From: Vibrio penaeicida
GTDB taxonomy: Bacteria > Pseudomonadota > Gammaproteobacteria > Enterobacterales > Vibrionaceae
DNA: 64,000 nucleotides
Direction: 5' to 3'
NCBI RefSeq assembly: GCF_030689305.1
Contig: NZ_JAUYVM010000013.1
Location: 1 to 64,000, forward strand
Part shown: piece after piece, positions 49,797-58,241 of the stretch
Layout: each line of letters starts with the position of its first letter
How positions within the stretch are numbered: the first letter of the stretch is position 1
Translations under genes and position numbers: made by a program
Notes under the pieces: generated by a model
The model's database searches: none
What the model was told of the DNA's origin: nothing
What the model saw: the letters and a program-made list of their open reading frames with translations, nothing else

Positions 49797-51131
49797 ATGC
49801 ATGCTTCAACCCACCTGACTCCAACTGTTTTGCTTTTGGGTGCGATGACTTTCCCTTCGATAGCTTCAGAAGAAAAGGTAAAAGAACAAGAATGGGGCGT
49901 AGCGATGGCCTACCGAGGTGCATCCATTGTTTACAACCTTCCCGGTGAATCTGATTCTTCAGTATCGACATTTGTTCCTCTTTTCTATTACAACGGCGAA
50001 AGTGCCTACTTAGATGGCTTAGAAGGTGGTGTGCACCTCTACAAGCAGGATGATTATCAAGTCAATCTGTTCTCTCGCCTTCGATTTGTCGACTTACCCG
50101 CCTCGCAACAAAACCGTTATGGTGGTCATTCGTTTGATTTGGGTGTCCAGTATCGTCATTTCTTCCAAGACTCTGATTGGTATGTTGATGCTGAACTGAT
50201 GAGCGACGATGACGCACGCTTGTTCGGTAATGTGCGTGCGACGGCGAAAAGCTCGACCGAAAATTGGGATTTCAAACCCAGCGCAGAGCTAAGAATCAAA
50301 TCAGACAGCTATAACTCCTATTACTACGGAGCCAGTGGTTTAGAAGGTTCCCCCGGTTTTGGTAAGCAGATTGGCGGTGGTGTTGAGTTTAAAGTGGGTT
50401 TCGAAACTCGTTATCGTGTTGCATCTAACTTGTACTTATTAGGCAGTGCTTATGCAACGATGCTTGACGACAACGCCTACGACAACATCGCAGTAAAAGA
50501 GCGATGGGGTCAGGAGTACTTTGTCGGATTCGGTTTCTTTAACGACAAGAATACCACCTCTCGATCTGACATTACCACGCGCCCGTATCTTCGTGTCGCA
50601 CAAGGGTTTGCCACACCTTCAGATATGGGTGACATATTCAAGTTTAAGGGTGAACCAGATGAAAACGGCAACAAGATGACCTCGTTTTTCTACGGTCATC
50701 CATTAACCGATGAACTCTTTGGTGCCCCCATTGATATTTACTTAACTCCAGGCGCTGCTTGGCACTGGAGCAGCTCTACTCAAAGTGCTAGCCCTGAGTA
50801 CGTCATTGCGGTGAAAGCGTATTACACCTTTGAATGGCCATTTCGTTGGAAATTTGGAGCGGCGGAAGGGATTTCTTATGTTCAAAATATTACCTACATT
50901 GAAAGCAGTGAGCTAGAAGGTAAATACGAGAACATGAGTAATTTGATGAACTATTTGGATATCTCATTCGACTTCAATGTTGGTGATATGGTCGGTAAAC
51001 CTGAATGGGGCCATCTTTGGATTGGGTATGGTTTACACCACCGTTCTTCAATATTTGAAAAGGCCTCGCAGTTCGGTCGGATTAAAGGCGGCAGTAATTA
51101 CAACACGGTGTATCTGCAATACGATTTCTAG
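49797..51131 (+). CDS. MipA/OmpV-like outer-membrane protein
   Basis: 444 residues. Sec signal (VLLLGAMTFPSIAS then EEKVKEQEWG), followed by beta-strand-rich sequence with alternating hydrophobic residues and a terminal aromatic (VYLQYDF), as in outer-membrane beta-barrels. The opening EWGVAMAYRGASIVYNLPGE resembles the OmpV/MipA family; MipA is a scaffold for murein enzymes, OmpV a vibrio surface protein. It is longer than the usual 250 aa, with an extra half (from about residue 270) that may be a second barrel region. ATG 49797 has GAGGTG upstream. Confidence 0.7.
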   Translation: MHASTHLTPTVLLLGAMTFPSIASEEKVKEQEWGVAMAYRGASIVYNLPGESDSSVSTFVPLFYYNGESAYLDGLEGGVHLYKQDDYQVNLFSRLRFVDLPASQQNRYGGHSFDLGVQYRHFFQDSDWYVDAELMSDDDARLFGNVRATAKSSTENWDFKPSAELRIKSDSYNSYYYGASGLEGSPGFGKQIGGGVEFKVGFETRYRVASNLYLLGSAYATMLDDNAYDNIAVKERWGQEYFVGFGFFNDKNTTSRSDITTRPYLRVAQGFATPSDMGDIFKFKGEPDENGNKMTSFFYGHPLTDELFGAPIDIYLTPGAAWHWSSSTQSASPEYVIAVKAYYTFEWPFRWKFGAAEGISYVQNITYIESSELEGKYENMSNLMNYLDISFDFNVGDMVGKPEWGHLWIGYGLHHRSSIFEKASQFGRIKGGSNYNTVYLQYDF

Positions 51132-51191
51132 ATAAGCTCGTTTTCGCAAGATAAAAACGTGTTTGAATCACAAAAACGTGTTTGAAAAGTA

Positions 51192-51226
51192 AAAAACGAG
51201 GCGAATTATTGCCTCGTTTTTCTTTT
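51192..51226 (+). terminator. Rho-independent terminator after the ompV-like gene
   Basis: AAAAACGAGGC (51192-51202) and GCCTCGTTTTT (51211-51221) form an 11-bp stem with an eight-base loop and a T-rich tail. Just before it a 15-bp direct repeat AAAAACGTGTTTGAA occurs at 51153 and 51172. Confidence 0.85.
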
Positions 51227-51470
51227 TATTCAGATTGACCATACCAGTTTCAAATTCCTCGCATTCAAGAGGGAACCACGCAAAACTCTAATCATTAATA
51301 GTGTTACTTTCTTTATTAAGTGATTTATATCAAACGCTTACTAGTATCATTTCTCTTTCGAAATTGTCTGATCTCATCTTGGATTTCCATAACCTCCTAT
51401 CTGAACCCATTGGAATTCGTCCATATTAAATGCAACCAAGTCCATATGGGTGGTGCAACTGGTTGCTTTT

Positions 51471-51680
51471 TTGGTATTAAAACCAGACCAAAATAATGAG
51501 ATTGAGTGACAATAATGCATCTGTTTTTGATAACTTCGTCAACAAAGTGAGCAAAAAACAAACTGGTCTGGTTGAATAAAGACCAGTTTGTCGATTAATC
51601 TAAGTGTAGTTAACGATTTGGTCACAAAATTCAAACATCCGTTAACTATGGTAATAAAAAAACTGGTACTGAATAAATAC
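51471..51680. promoter_or_regulatory. Cluster of TGGT/ACCA operators before the gntR-ABC operon
   Basis: Three related dyads lie in the 594-base gap 51132-51725: TTGGTATTAAAACCAGACCA (51471-51490); ACAAACTGGTC (51558-51568) with GACCAGTTTGT (51581-51591), an 11-bp perfect inverted repeat; and AACTGGTA with TACCA at about 51661-51682. GGTCTGGT occurs in both orientations in the first two. TTGGT-ACCAA dyads are the sites of UxuR/ExuR-like FCD GntR proteins, and such a gene starts at 51726. Nothing else was found in the gap. Confidence 0.6.
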
Positions 51681-51725
51681 CAAAATTGAAAATGAACGTA
51701 GTAAGCGATGAAGGATCAATAAATT

Positions 51726-52457
51726 ATGTCCGATGACTTTAATGATACGCCCAATTACAGCTCGGACGTCTCTAGGCTTACGCTTAAGTCACAAATAGCA
51801 GACAAACTGAGCGCTTTAATTGCGTCAAAAATGATTGAAGAAGGAGAGGCGTTACCTTCTGAGCGAGAACTTGCCAAATCGTATGACGTGAGTAGAGAAA
51901 CAATACGTGGTGCATTGGGGATTCTTAGTGAACGCGGGTTGATCACGGTTTCTCGTGGACGAAAAAGCATTGTGACCAAGGGATCCACAGAAATAATTCA
52001 ATCTTCCAACATAGTGGAAGACATCCAGAATTATGATGCTTTTACCGTAGTAGAAACAAGGAAAGTAATAGAGTCGGCGATTCTGCGCTCTGCGGCAATA
52101 AACATTAAAGATGAAGATATCGAGAAACTGTCTTCTCTTATTGAATACCAAGAAACGGTTTTAGATGATCACATCGCTTTCCAAGTATCGGATAAAGAAT
52201 TTCACACAGTTATCTATCAGGCTTGCCGAAATACTTTGTTGTCGAAAATAGCAATCGATGTCTATTCCTATGCGCTTGAGCACCGAACGGCAGCACTGGC
52301 AGAGGAAAAGTCGACGGTGAGAAGCCTTCGAGAACACCACCAAATTCTAAGATCATTGAAAAGCCACGACCCAGACGCCGCAGAACGTTCCATATTGGGG
52401 CATGTTGATAGCATCTTCAAATCAACACTTATTATGCAAAATAAGGACAACGAGTAA
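51726..52457 (+). CDS. GntR family (FCD) transcriptional regulator
   Basis: 243 residues: winged helix at about residues 17-85 (LPSERELAKSYDVSRETIRG, then GLITVSRGRKSIV) and an FCD ligand domain with metal-site residues (FTVVETRKVIESAILRSAAI, FQVSDKEFHTVIYQACRNTL, LREHHQILRSLKSHDPDAAE). First gene of the operon, six bases before the ABC ATPase. Probably represses the 3-keto-gulonate-type pathway and is released by a sugar acid (inferred from class and operators). Confidence 0.92.
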   Translation: MSDDFNDTPNYSSDVSRLTLKSQIADKLSALIASKMIEEGEALPSERELAKSYDVSRETIRGALGILSERGLITVSRGRKSIVTKGSTEIIQSSNIVEDIQNYDAFTVVETRKVIESAILRSAAINIKDEDIEKLSSLIEYQETVLDDHIAFQVSDKEFHTVIYQACRNTLLSKIAIDVYSYALEHRTAALAEEKSTVRSLREHHQILRSLKSHDPDAAERSILGHVDSIFKSTLIMQNKDNE

Positions 52458-52463
52458 CGGATT

Positions 52464-53552
52464 ATGCCTGTAATAACTTTGAATAAACTAACAAAAAGAT
52501 ATCAGTCTACTGAAGTGATCCATCAGATCGACTTAGTGATGGAAGACAATGAGTTTACCGTATTCGTTGGTCCATCTGGTTGTGGTAAATCGACCACGCT
52601 AAGAATGATCGCAGGTCTAGAAACGGTAAGTGATGGTGAGATAACAATGGATGAGCGAGAGATATCGAACCTTGAACCCATTGATCGAGACATTGCAATG
52701 GTATTCCAAGATTATGCACTGTATCCGCACATGGATGTCTATAAAAACATGTCTTTCGCATTGAGGTTAGCTAAGCATCCGAAAAGTGACATTAAAAAAC
52801 GCGTAACGGAAGCGGCAGAAATGCTCGGGCTTACTGAGTATTTGTACCGAAAACCTGCCGAGTTATCTGGTGGGCAAAGGCAGCGTGTCGCAATGGGAAG
52901 AGCCTTGGTTAGAAACTCATCGACACTATTGATGGATGAGCCTCTGTCAAATTTGGACGCAAAGCTTCGGGGGCAAATGCGTGCAGAATTGGCAATGATG
53001 AGCAAAAATATAAAGAAGAACATTATCTACGTTACGCATGATCAGATCGAAGCGATGACTCTCGCTGATCGCATTGTTGTGATGAAAGATGGTTATATTC
53101 AACAGCATGGAACCCCCAGAGAACTTTTTGAAAAGCCAAGTAATAAATTCGTTGCGGGCTTTATGGGAATGCCACCCATGAACTTCTTAAATATGACCGT
53201 TGAAGAAATTGACGGGAAACTATACGCACTCGGTTCGGATTTTAAACTTGAGCTACCTCAATTAAGCCCGGGTGCAGAATTACCAAGGTCTGGAGAGATT
53301 ATTGTCGGTATTCGACCTTCTGCTTTATTCACGACCGATTCTGATGAATTAGAAAATATCATTACATTTACTATTAATGTTAATGAATATATTGGAAATC
53401 AAACGGTTTTGATTTCTGATGTCCAAGAAAAGCGATTCATGGTTGAAGTGGATTCATTAAATGAATTCAATGCCGGTGAAACCGTAAGATTTAAAGTAAA
53501 GCCTGAAGATATATATATATTTGATAAGCAATCAGAAGAAGCTATTTACTAA
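52464..53552 (+). CDS. ABC sugar transporter ATP-binding protein (MalK/UgpC type)
   Basis: 362 residues. ABC motifs intact: Walker A GPSGCGKSTT, Q-loop VFQDYALYPHMDVY, signature LSGGQRQRVAMGRALVRN, Walker B LLMDEPLSNLDAKL and H-loop VTHDQIEAMTLADR. The C-terminal TOBE/regulatory domain (from about residue 240) is typical of CUT1 carbohydrate importers. Powers the importer formed with the two permeases at 55-57 kb. Confidence 0.95.
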   Translation: MPVITLNKLTKRYQSTEVIHQIDLVMEDNEFTVFVGPSGCGKSTTLRMIAGLETVSDGEITMDEREISNLEPIDRDIAMVFQDYALYPHMDVYKNMSFALRLAKHPKSDIKKRVTEAAEMLGLTEYLYRKPAELSGGQRQRVAMGRALVRNSSTLLMDEPLSNLDAKLRGQMRAELAMMSKNIKKNIIYVTHDQIEAMTLADRIVVMKDGYIQQHGTPRELFEKPSNKFVAGFMGMPPMNFLNMTVEEIDGKLYALGSDFKLELPQLSPGAELPRSGEIIVGIRPSALFTTDSDELENIITFTINVNEYIGNQTVLISDVQEKRFMVEVDSLNEFNAGETVRFKVKPEDIYIFDKQSEEAIY

Positions 53553-53627
53553 TAATAATAACTACAGAAATAATCATATAACGTAAATTGGAACATAAAT
53601 TTAATTCTCTTGCTCTTAGGAGGCAAA

Positions 53628-54974
53628 ATGATTACGTATCTAAAAAGGATTTTTGGAAAAAAAACACTGACAGCAATAGCTGTTAGTACAATCACAACAT
53701 TCTCTTATGCGAGTCCATACGACGAATATAAAGATACGACGTTGGTTGTGAATTTTCCAGCACACCCACATTACAATGCGGTAATGAAGGTATTACCTGA
53801 ATTCACGAAAGAAACAGGTATAAAAGTTGAAGTAGACCAACTTCAATATCTTCGTATGCGTGAAAAGCAAACGCTGGAATTAACAAAAAGAAAAGGCGAT
53901 TACGATCTCATCGCGTACGTTGTTTTTTCAAAAGCGGACTATGTTTATGCCGATCAACTTGAAAACTTAGCAAGATATTTCATGAATCCATCGCTTGCTG
54001 ACCCTAACTTTGACGCAGAAGATTTAGTCGATGGCTATGTGTCCAATATTGGCGTAGCAGGGGGTAAGAAAGGCTATCTAAAAGGGCCTACTGGTTCACT
54101 GTTTGGTTTACCGTTTGGTGCTGAAACCTCTATCTTGGGTTACCGAAAAGATATCTTTGATAAACACAATCTTAAGGTGCCTCAAAACTATAAAGAACTG
54201 CTGTCTTTGGCGTGTGAAATTCCAAAATTAGAACCTGGAATGGGTGGCCTAGCGTCTCGCGCTGCTTCTGGTCACCATGCATCGCATGCGTTTCTTTTGC
54301 ACTTAGCGCCGCTTGGTGGTCGTATCTTTGATGACCAATGGAAGCCAATTGTAAACAACGCGCAAGGCGTTGAAGCAGCGCAAGCACTGAAAACGATTGT
54401 TGAATGTGGCGCAGAAGGCTCTAAAACATTTGGTTTTGCTGAAGCTGGAACCTCTTTCTTACAGGGCAATTCTGCAATGTTCCTTGACTCTACTGTATTC
54501 GCTGGACAAGTGAATGATCCGACGAAGTCGAAGGTGGTAGGTAAAATTGGCTGGGCACCGCACCCTATGGGTGTTCGCAAAGGCTCTCAAACCGGTGGCT
54601 TTGGTATCGGTATTCCTAAAAACGCACAAAATAAGGAAGCGGCCTTCCTATTGATGCAGTGGCTGACTTCTAAGAAAGTCGACAAGCTGATTGCGCTAGC
54701 GGGCGGAAACCCTTCTCGTTACTCAACTCACTTTGATGAGGAAGTGAACAAGAAATTCCCTCACATGGCTACGTTTGGTGAAGCACTTAAAAATGCCGAT
54801 CCGGATTGGCGTCCAATTATTCCAGTGTGGGGAAAAATTAACTCAGATTTAGGTACAGCTTTATCGAAAGTACTGACTGAAGATCTGGATATTCAAAAAG
54901 CGTTAGACGGCGTTGCTGAACGAGCAGAAAAAATAATGGCTGATGCCAACTATTATTCTTGGAATGAGAAATAA
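53628..54974 (+). CDS. ABC sugar transporter substrate-binding protein
   Basis: 448 residues with a Sec signal peptide (to about ATTFSYA, then SPYDEY) and a family-1 extracellular solute-binding fold: LVVNFPAHPHYNAVMKVLPE, GSLFGLPFGAETSILGYRKD, EAGTSFLQGNSAMFLDSTVF and GFGIGIPKNAQNKEAAFLLM. ATG 53628 has AGGAGG about seven bases upstream; a TTG at 53610 is in frame. Ligand unknown; a sugar acid, lactone or polyol is likely given the downstream kinase and ketogulonate enzymes. A stem-loop follows the gene. Confidence 0.92.
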   Translation: MITYLKRIFGKKTLTAIAVSTITTFSYASPYDEYKDTTLVVNFPAHPHYNAVMKVLPEFTKETGIKVEVDQLQYLRMREKQTLELTKRKGDYDLIAYVVFSKADYVYADQLENLARYFMNPSLADPNFDAEDLVDGYVSNIGVAGGKKGYLKGPTGSLFGLPFGAETSILGYRKDIFDKHNLKVPQNYKELLSLACEIPKLEPGMGGLASRAASGHHASHAFLLHLAPLGGRIFDDQWKPIVNNAQGVEAAQALKTIVECGAEGSKTFGFAEAGTSFLQGNSAMFLDSTVFAGQVNDPTKSKVVGKIGWAPHPMGVRKGSQTGGFGIGIPKNAQNKEAAFLLMQWLTSKKVDKLIALAGGNPSRYSTHFDEEVNKKFPHMATFGEALKNADPDWRPIIPVWGKINSDLGTALSKVLTEDLDIQKALDGVAERAEKIMADANYYSWNEK

Positions 54975-54988
54975 ATAGTGAATAGGGC

Positions 54989-55023
54989 TGCATCTCGTCG
55001 CAGTAATTCAATGGCGAGATGCA
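54989..55023 (+). other. Stem-loop between binding-protein and permease genes
   Basis: TGCATCTCG (54989-54997) and CGAGATGCA (55015-55023) are perfect 9-bp arms around a 17-base loop, without a T run. Hairpins at this place are known to raise binding-protein mRNA relative to the permease part by blocking 3' decay. Confidence 0.6.
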
Positions 55024-55054
55024 CCTAAATCTGTACAACCTTGGTGTGTTTTAA

Positions 55055-55972
55055 ATGAAATCTATTAATCTAAATCGCATGACCCCTTATTTATTTTTGG
55101 CTCCTGCGGGTATTGTTCTATTGTTTGGGCTTCTTTACCCAATAATATATATGATGTATGCGAGTTTTTTAGAATGGAACCCAAGCCAATTAATTAGCGA
55201 GGCAGATTGGGTTGGTTTTAAAAATTATATCAATTTATTCCAAGATGAATCTTTTCGTGAATCTCTCGGCGTAACTTTAAAGTTTGCTTTTATTGTCGTC
55301 GTTTTAGAAATGTTTATTGGTGTTGGTCTTGCATTATTGCTTGATAGAAATATTCGCGGAATGTCTCTATTAAGAACGATTTTTATATTACCAATGATGA
55401 TTGCACCTATCGTTGTTGGGTTAATGTGGCGTTATATGTATCACCCAACGATTGGGGTATTTAACAGAACATTAAATGCACTTGGATTTGAATCTGTCCC
55501 TTGGTTATCTGATTCGAGTTGGGCACTTTATTCAATTGTAATCGCCGATATTTGGCAGTGGACTCCTTTTATTTTTATTTTGTCTCTTGCTGCATTGCAA
55601 TCACTGCCGAAGTCGACATTAGAAGCATCCAAAATTGATGGCGCAACGCAATGGCAGCAAATTTTATACATCAAGATACCTCTAATGCTGCCGGTGCTAA
55701 TTGTGACTTTACTGCTTAGGTTGATAGACGCATTTAAAGTCCTCGAAGTTGTTTTAGTCATGACAAATGGTGGTCCTGGATTATCAACCGAAATTCTCGC
55801 GCTGAGAATCTCTCGAACGGCGTCTGAGTTTAGGGAGCTAGGTGTGGCAGCAGCGATGTCGAACCTTCTGTTGGCTGTGCTCCTTTTCCTAACACTGGCC
55901 ATGTTTATCTACAACAAAATTAACGAAAAAAGAATCGAGAAACAGGCGTTTGCGAATAAGGATGAAGAGTAA
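55055..55972 (+). CDS. ABC sugar transporter permease (MalF type)
   Basis: 305 residues with six membrane helices (first at about residues 12-35). The EAA loop that docks on the ATPase reads LEASKIDGATQWQQILYIKI; upstream LRTIFILPMMIAPIVVGLMW and downstream VLVMTNGGPGLSTE are typical of CUT1 permeases. The stop overlaps the next ATG. Confidence 0.94.
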   Translation: MKSINLNRMTPYLFLAPAGIVLLFGLLYPIIYMMYASFLEWNPSQLISEADWVGFKNYINLFQDESFRESLGVTLKFAFIVVVLEMFIGVGLALLLDRNIRGMSLLRTIFILPMMIAPIVVGLMWRYMYHPTIGVFNRTLNALGFESVPWLSDSSWALYSIVIADIWQWTPFIFILSLAALQSLPKSTLEASKIDGATQWQQILYIKIPLMLPVLIVTLLLRLIDAFKVLEVVLVMTNGGPGLSTEILALRISRTASEFRELGVAAAMSNLLLAVLLFLTLAMFIYNKINEKRIEKQAFANKDEE

Positions 55973-56844
55973 TGAGCAAACTAAACGAAAGTAAGCAAAA
56001 CCCAGCATTTTATGCCTTGTTGGTTGCTTTGATAGTGATGTCACTTGGTCCAATCATGCTGATGGTGATGACGTCGTTCAAACTGAATGTCGACATCATG
56101 AATGACAGCAGTGGGTTGTTTTTTACTCCCACACTGAAAAATTATGAAACAGTACTGTGTGATGTGCTGTGGTATACGCCCGATCATGTTGATTTTTGTA
56201 GCCCAACGTTCACACGTTCGCTCGGGAACTCAATTTTCATCGCGCTAGTTTCGACGGTGATTACGCTGACCATCGGTTGTATGGCTGCGTATGCGTTGGT
56301 TCGTTTCAGATTCATGGGACGTGGTGTGGTTTCTTTAACAACGCTGATGATGCGTATGGTTCCGCCTGCTGTTCTATTGGTTCCTGTGTTTGGGATCTGG
56401 ACGTTTGATTATGGGTTAGACGGTACATTTACCGGAATCATACTTCTTTACGTTGCGATGAATTTACCGTTCGTGATTTGGATTTTACAGAGTTTTATTG
56501 TGCAGGTGCCTTTACCTCTCGAGGAAGCGGCCAAAGTGGATGGGGCGAGACCGCTGCAAATATTCTTTTTGGTGGTATTGCCTATTATCAAGCCGGGTCT
56601 AGCGGCGGCAGCCATCTTTACGTTTCGAATTGCATGGAATGAGTTCTTGTTGGCCAACGCTCTGTTGCAACGTGATACCCGTACCGTGCCCGTTACCATC
56701 GTTAATTCATTAACGGAATACGACATCGATTGGGGTGTGATTATGGCGACAGGAATGTTGCTTGCGGTACCGCCAATCATATTCACCTTTGTTGCATCCA
56801 AGCAAATTATTACAGGTATGACTGCTGGCGCTGTGAAAGGTTAA
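55972..56844 (+). CDS. ABC sugar transporter permease (MalG type)
   Basis: 290 residues, six membrane helices (first at about 12-33). EAA loop: LEEAAKVDGARPLQIFFLVV then LPIIKPGL. SLTTLMMRMVPPAVLLVPVF and FRIAWNEFLLANALL match MalG-like subunits. Between helices 1 and 2 there is a longer periplasmic loop with two Cys (VLCDVLW and VDFCSP). Pairs with the MalF-type protein. Confidence 0.94.
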   Translation: MSKLNESKQNPAFYALLVALIVMSLGPIMLMVMTSFKLNVDIMNDSSGLFFTPTLKNYETVLCDVLWYTPDHVDFCSPTFTRSLGNSIFIALVSTVITLTIGCMAAYALVRFRFMGRGVVSLTTLMMRMVPPAVLLVPVFGIWTFDYGLDGTFTGIILLYVAMNLPFVIWILQSFIVQVPLPLEEAAKVDGARPLQIFFLVVLPIIKPGLAAAAIFTFRIAWNEFLLANALLQRDTRTVPVTIVNSLTEYDIDWGVIMATGMLLAVPPIIFTFVASKQIITGMTAGAVKG

Positions 56845-56880
56845 TTTACATTTATTTCAATAAGTTATTTAGGTATTAAT

Positions 56881-58011
56881 ATGAATTTAGAGAAAGATTA
56901 TCAGCTGGTTATTGGAACATACAGCGATATTAACGCGCTAGCCCATCAGCCTTACTCACCAAAACCGGGTGAAGGTATCTATTGCGCGACGTTGACGAAG
57001 CAAGGAAAACTAGTGGTTAATGGTTCAGTAGAGTCGTTAAACCCAGCGGTTCTTATCCCAGGAACAGACAAAAAATACCTGTACGCTATTTTAGAAACAA
57101 TCCGTGAAAACGGCACAATCGTTCAATATGAAGTTCAAGAAGATGGTTCGCTAAAAGAGCTTTCTAGCTTCGAAGCAAATGGAAAGTCGACATGCTATTT
57201 GTCTTTTTCACCCAATAAAGATGCGGCTATCGTCATCAACTACTGGGACGCCATTATTGATGTTGTCGACGTAGATGAGAATGGGCAGCTAGGTGAGGTT
57301 ATTCAAACCTTCAAACAGTTTTACCGCCCTGAAACCGAATGGCGACAAGTGGAAAACCGCGAAGACCATTGGGGTAACCGTCAGGTCGGCCCTCATGCAC
57401 ATTGCGCGCACTTTTGGCACGACTGGGTTTTCATTCCTGATCTTGGTGAGAACGCTGTATTTCAATACCGCTGGGATGCTGAAAGTCGCCAGTTAACTCG
57501 TGAAACATGGATAGAGTTCGAACCGGGTTCAGGCCCTCGCCACATGGCTATGCACCCAGACTTAGACATTTGCTACGTATCAAATGAGCTGTTTAACACC
57601 GTGTGTGTTGCTGAGTTAGACAAGTCGGAGCCTGCTGAAGTCAAACCGCGTCTAATACCGATTCAGTACGAGTCGACTCTGGATAATCACGATCAAATTA
57701 GTTACGTATCAGAGATTAAGTTGTCACCAGATGCGAAATTTCTTTACGTTTCAAACCGAGGCGATAACTCCATTGCTGTGTTTAAAGTTCAAGAAGGCGG
57801 AAAGTTAGAGCGAGTCGATATCACTTCGACGTATGGAAAATTCCCGCGACACTTTGCCATTTCTCCTTGCGGGCACGCTGCGATTATTTCAAACCAAGAT
57901 TCAGGGAATGTGATTGTCTTTTCGAGAGATATCGAAACCGGTCTAATCAAGAAGACAGATGAAATCATCGAGGTACCAGCTCCCAATTATATTCGCTTCT
58001 TGGCGCTGTAA
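56881..58011 (+). CDS. Lactonase family protein (6-phosphogluconolactonase/YbhE-like beta-propeller)
   Basis: 376 residues forming a seven-bladed propeller of the Lactonase (Pfam 7-bladed) family: VIGTYSDINALAHQPYSPKP, the blade-4 segment VGPHAHCAHFWHDWVFIPDL, GSGPRHMAMHPDLDICYVSN, LSPDAKFLYVSNRGDNSIAV and GKFPRHFAISPCGHAAIISN with conserved His/Arg of the family. Cytoplasmic (no signal peptide). In this operon it may hydrolyse an imported sugar-acid lactone such as gulono- or ascorbate-type lactones before phosphorylation (inferred). Confidence 0.85.
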   Translation: MNLEKDYQLVIGTYSDINALAHQPYSPKPGEGIYCATLTKQGKLVVNGSVESLNPAVLIPGTDKKYLYAILETIRENGTIVQYEVQEDGSLKELSSFEANGKSTCYLSFSPNKDAAIVINYWDAIIDVVDVDENGQLGEVIQTFKQFYRPETEWRQVENREDHWGNRQVGPHAHCAHFWHDWVFIPDLGENAVFQYRWDAESRQLTRETWIEFEPGSGPRHMAMHPDLDICYVSNELFNTVCVAELDKSEPAEVKPRLIPIQYESTLDNHDQISYVSEIKLSPDAKFLYVSNRGDNSIAVFKVQEGGKLERVDITSTYGKFPRHFAISPCGHAAIISNQDSGNVIVFSRDIETGLIKKTDEIIEVPAPNYIRFLAL

Positions 58012-58061
58012 ATCAAACATCGAATATAGCCAAGAATCGTCGCTAAGATATAGAGACAATT

Positions 58062-58241
58062 ATGTATACCAAACTTAAACCCTCTGTTTTAGATCCACAT
58101 TTAGCTTTAGAAGTCAGTTCAGCTTTAGAGATAAATACAGTTTTAGAGCCAAGTTTCGCTTTAGAAACACACTTACCGTTGCCAACATTTTTGTTGTCTT
58201 CGAACTTATTGGTTGCAAAAGAATCGGAAGGTGCGTCATGA
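58062..58241 (+). CDS. Possible 59-aa leader protein made of hexapeptide repeats
   Basis: An open frame from ATG 58062 to TGA 58239-58241, whose stop overlaps the start of the kinase gene (ATGA). Residues 9-38 are five hexapeptides: VLDPHL, ALEVSS, ALEINT, VLEPSF and ALETHL. The tail PLPTFLLSSNLLVAKESEGAS is unlike any family I know. There is no good Shine-Dalgarno (AGAGACAATT precedes the ATG), so it may be untranslated, a leader coupled to kinase translation, or a real small protein. Confidence 0.4.
   Translation: MYTKLKPSVLDPHLALEVSSALEINTVLEPSFALETHLPLPTFLLSSNLLVAKESEGAS
58086..58175 (+). repeat. Five in-frame 18-bp repeats before the kinase gene
   Basis: Exact 18-base units: GTTTTAGATCCACATTTA, GCTTTAGAAGTCAGTTCA, GCTTTAGAGATAAATACA, GTTTTAGAGCCAAGTTTC and GCTTTAGAAACACACTTA. 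The G(C/T)TTTAGA start of each unit is fully conserved; the rest has diverged. The period keeps the reading frame of the 58062 small gene. Confidence 0.9.
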
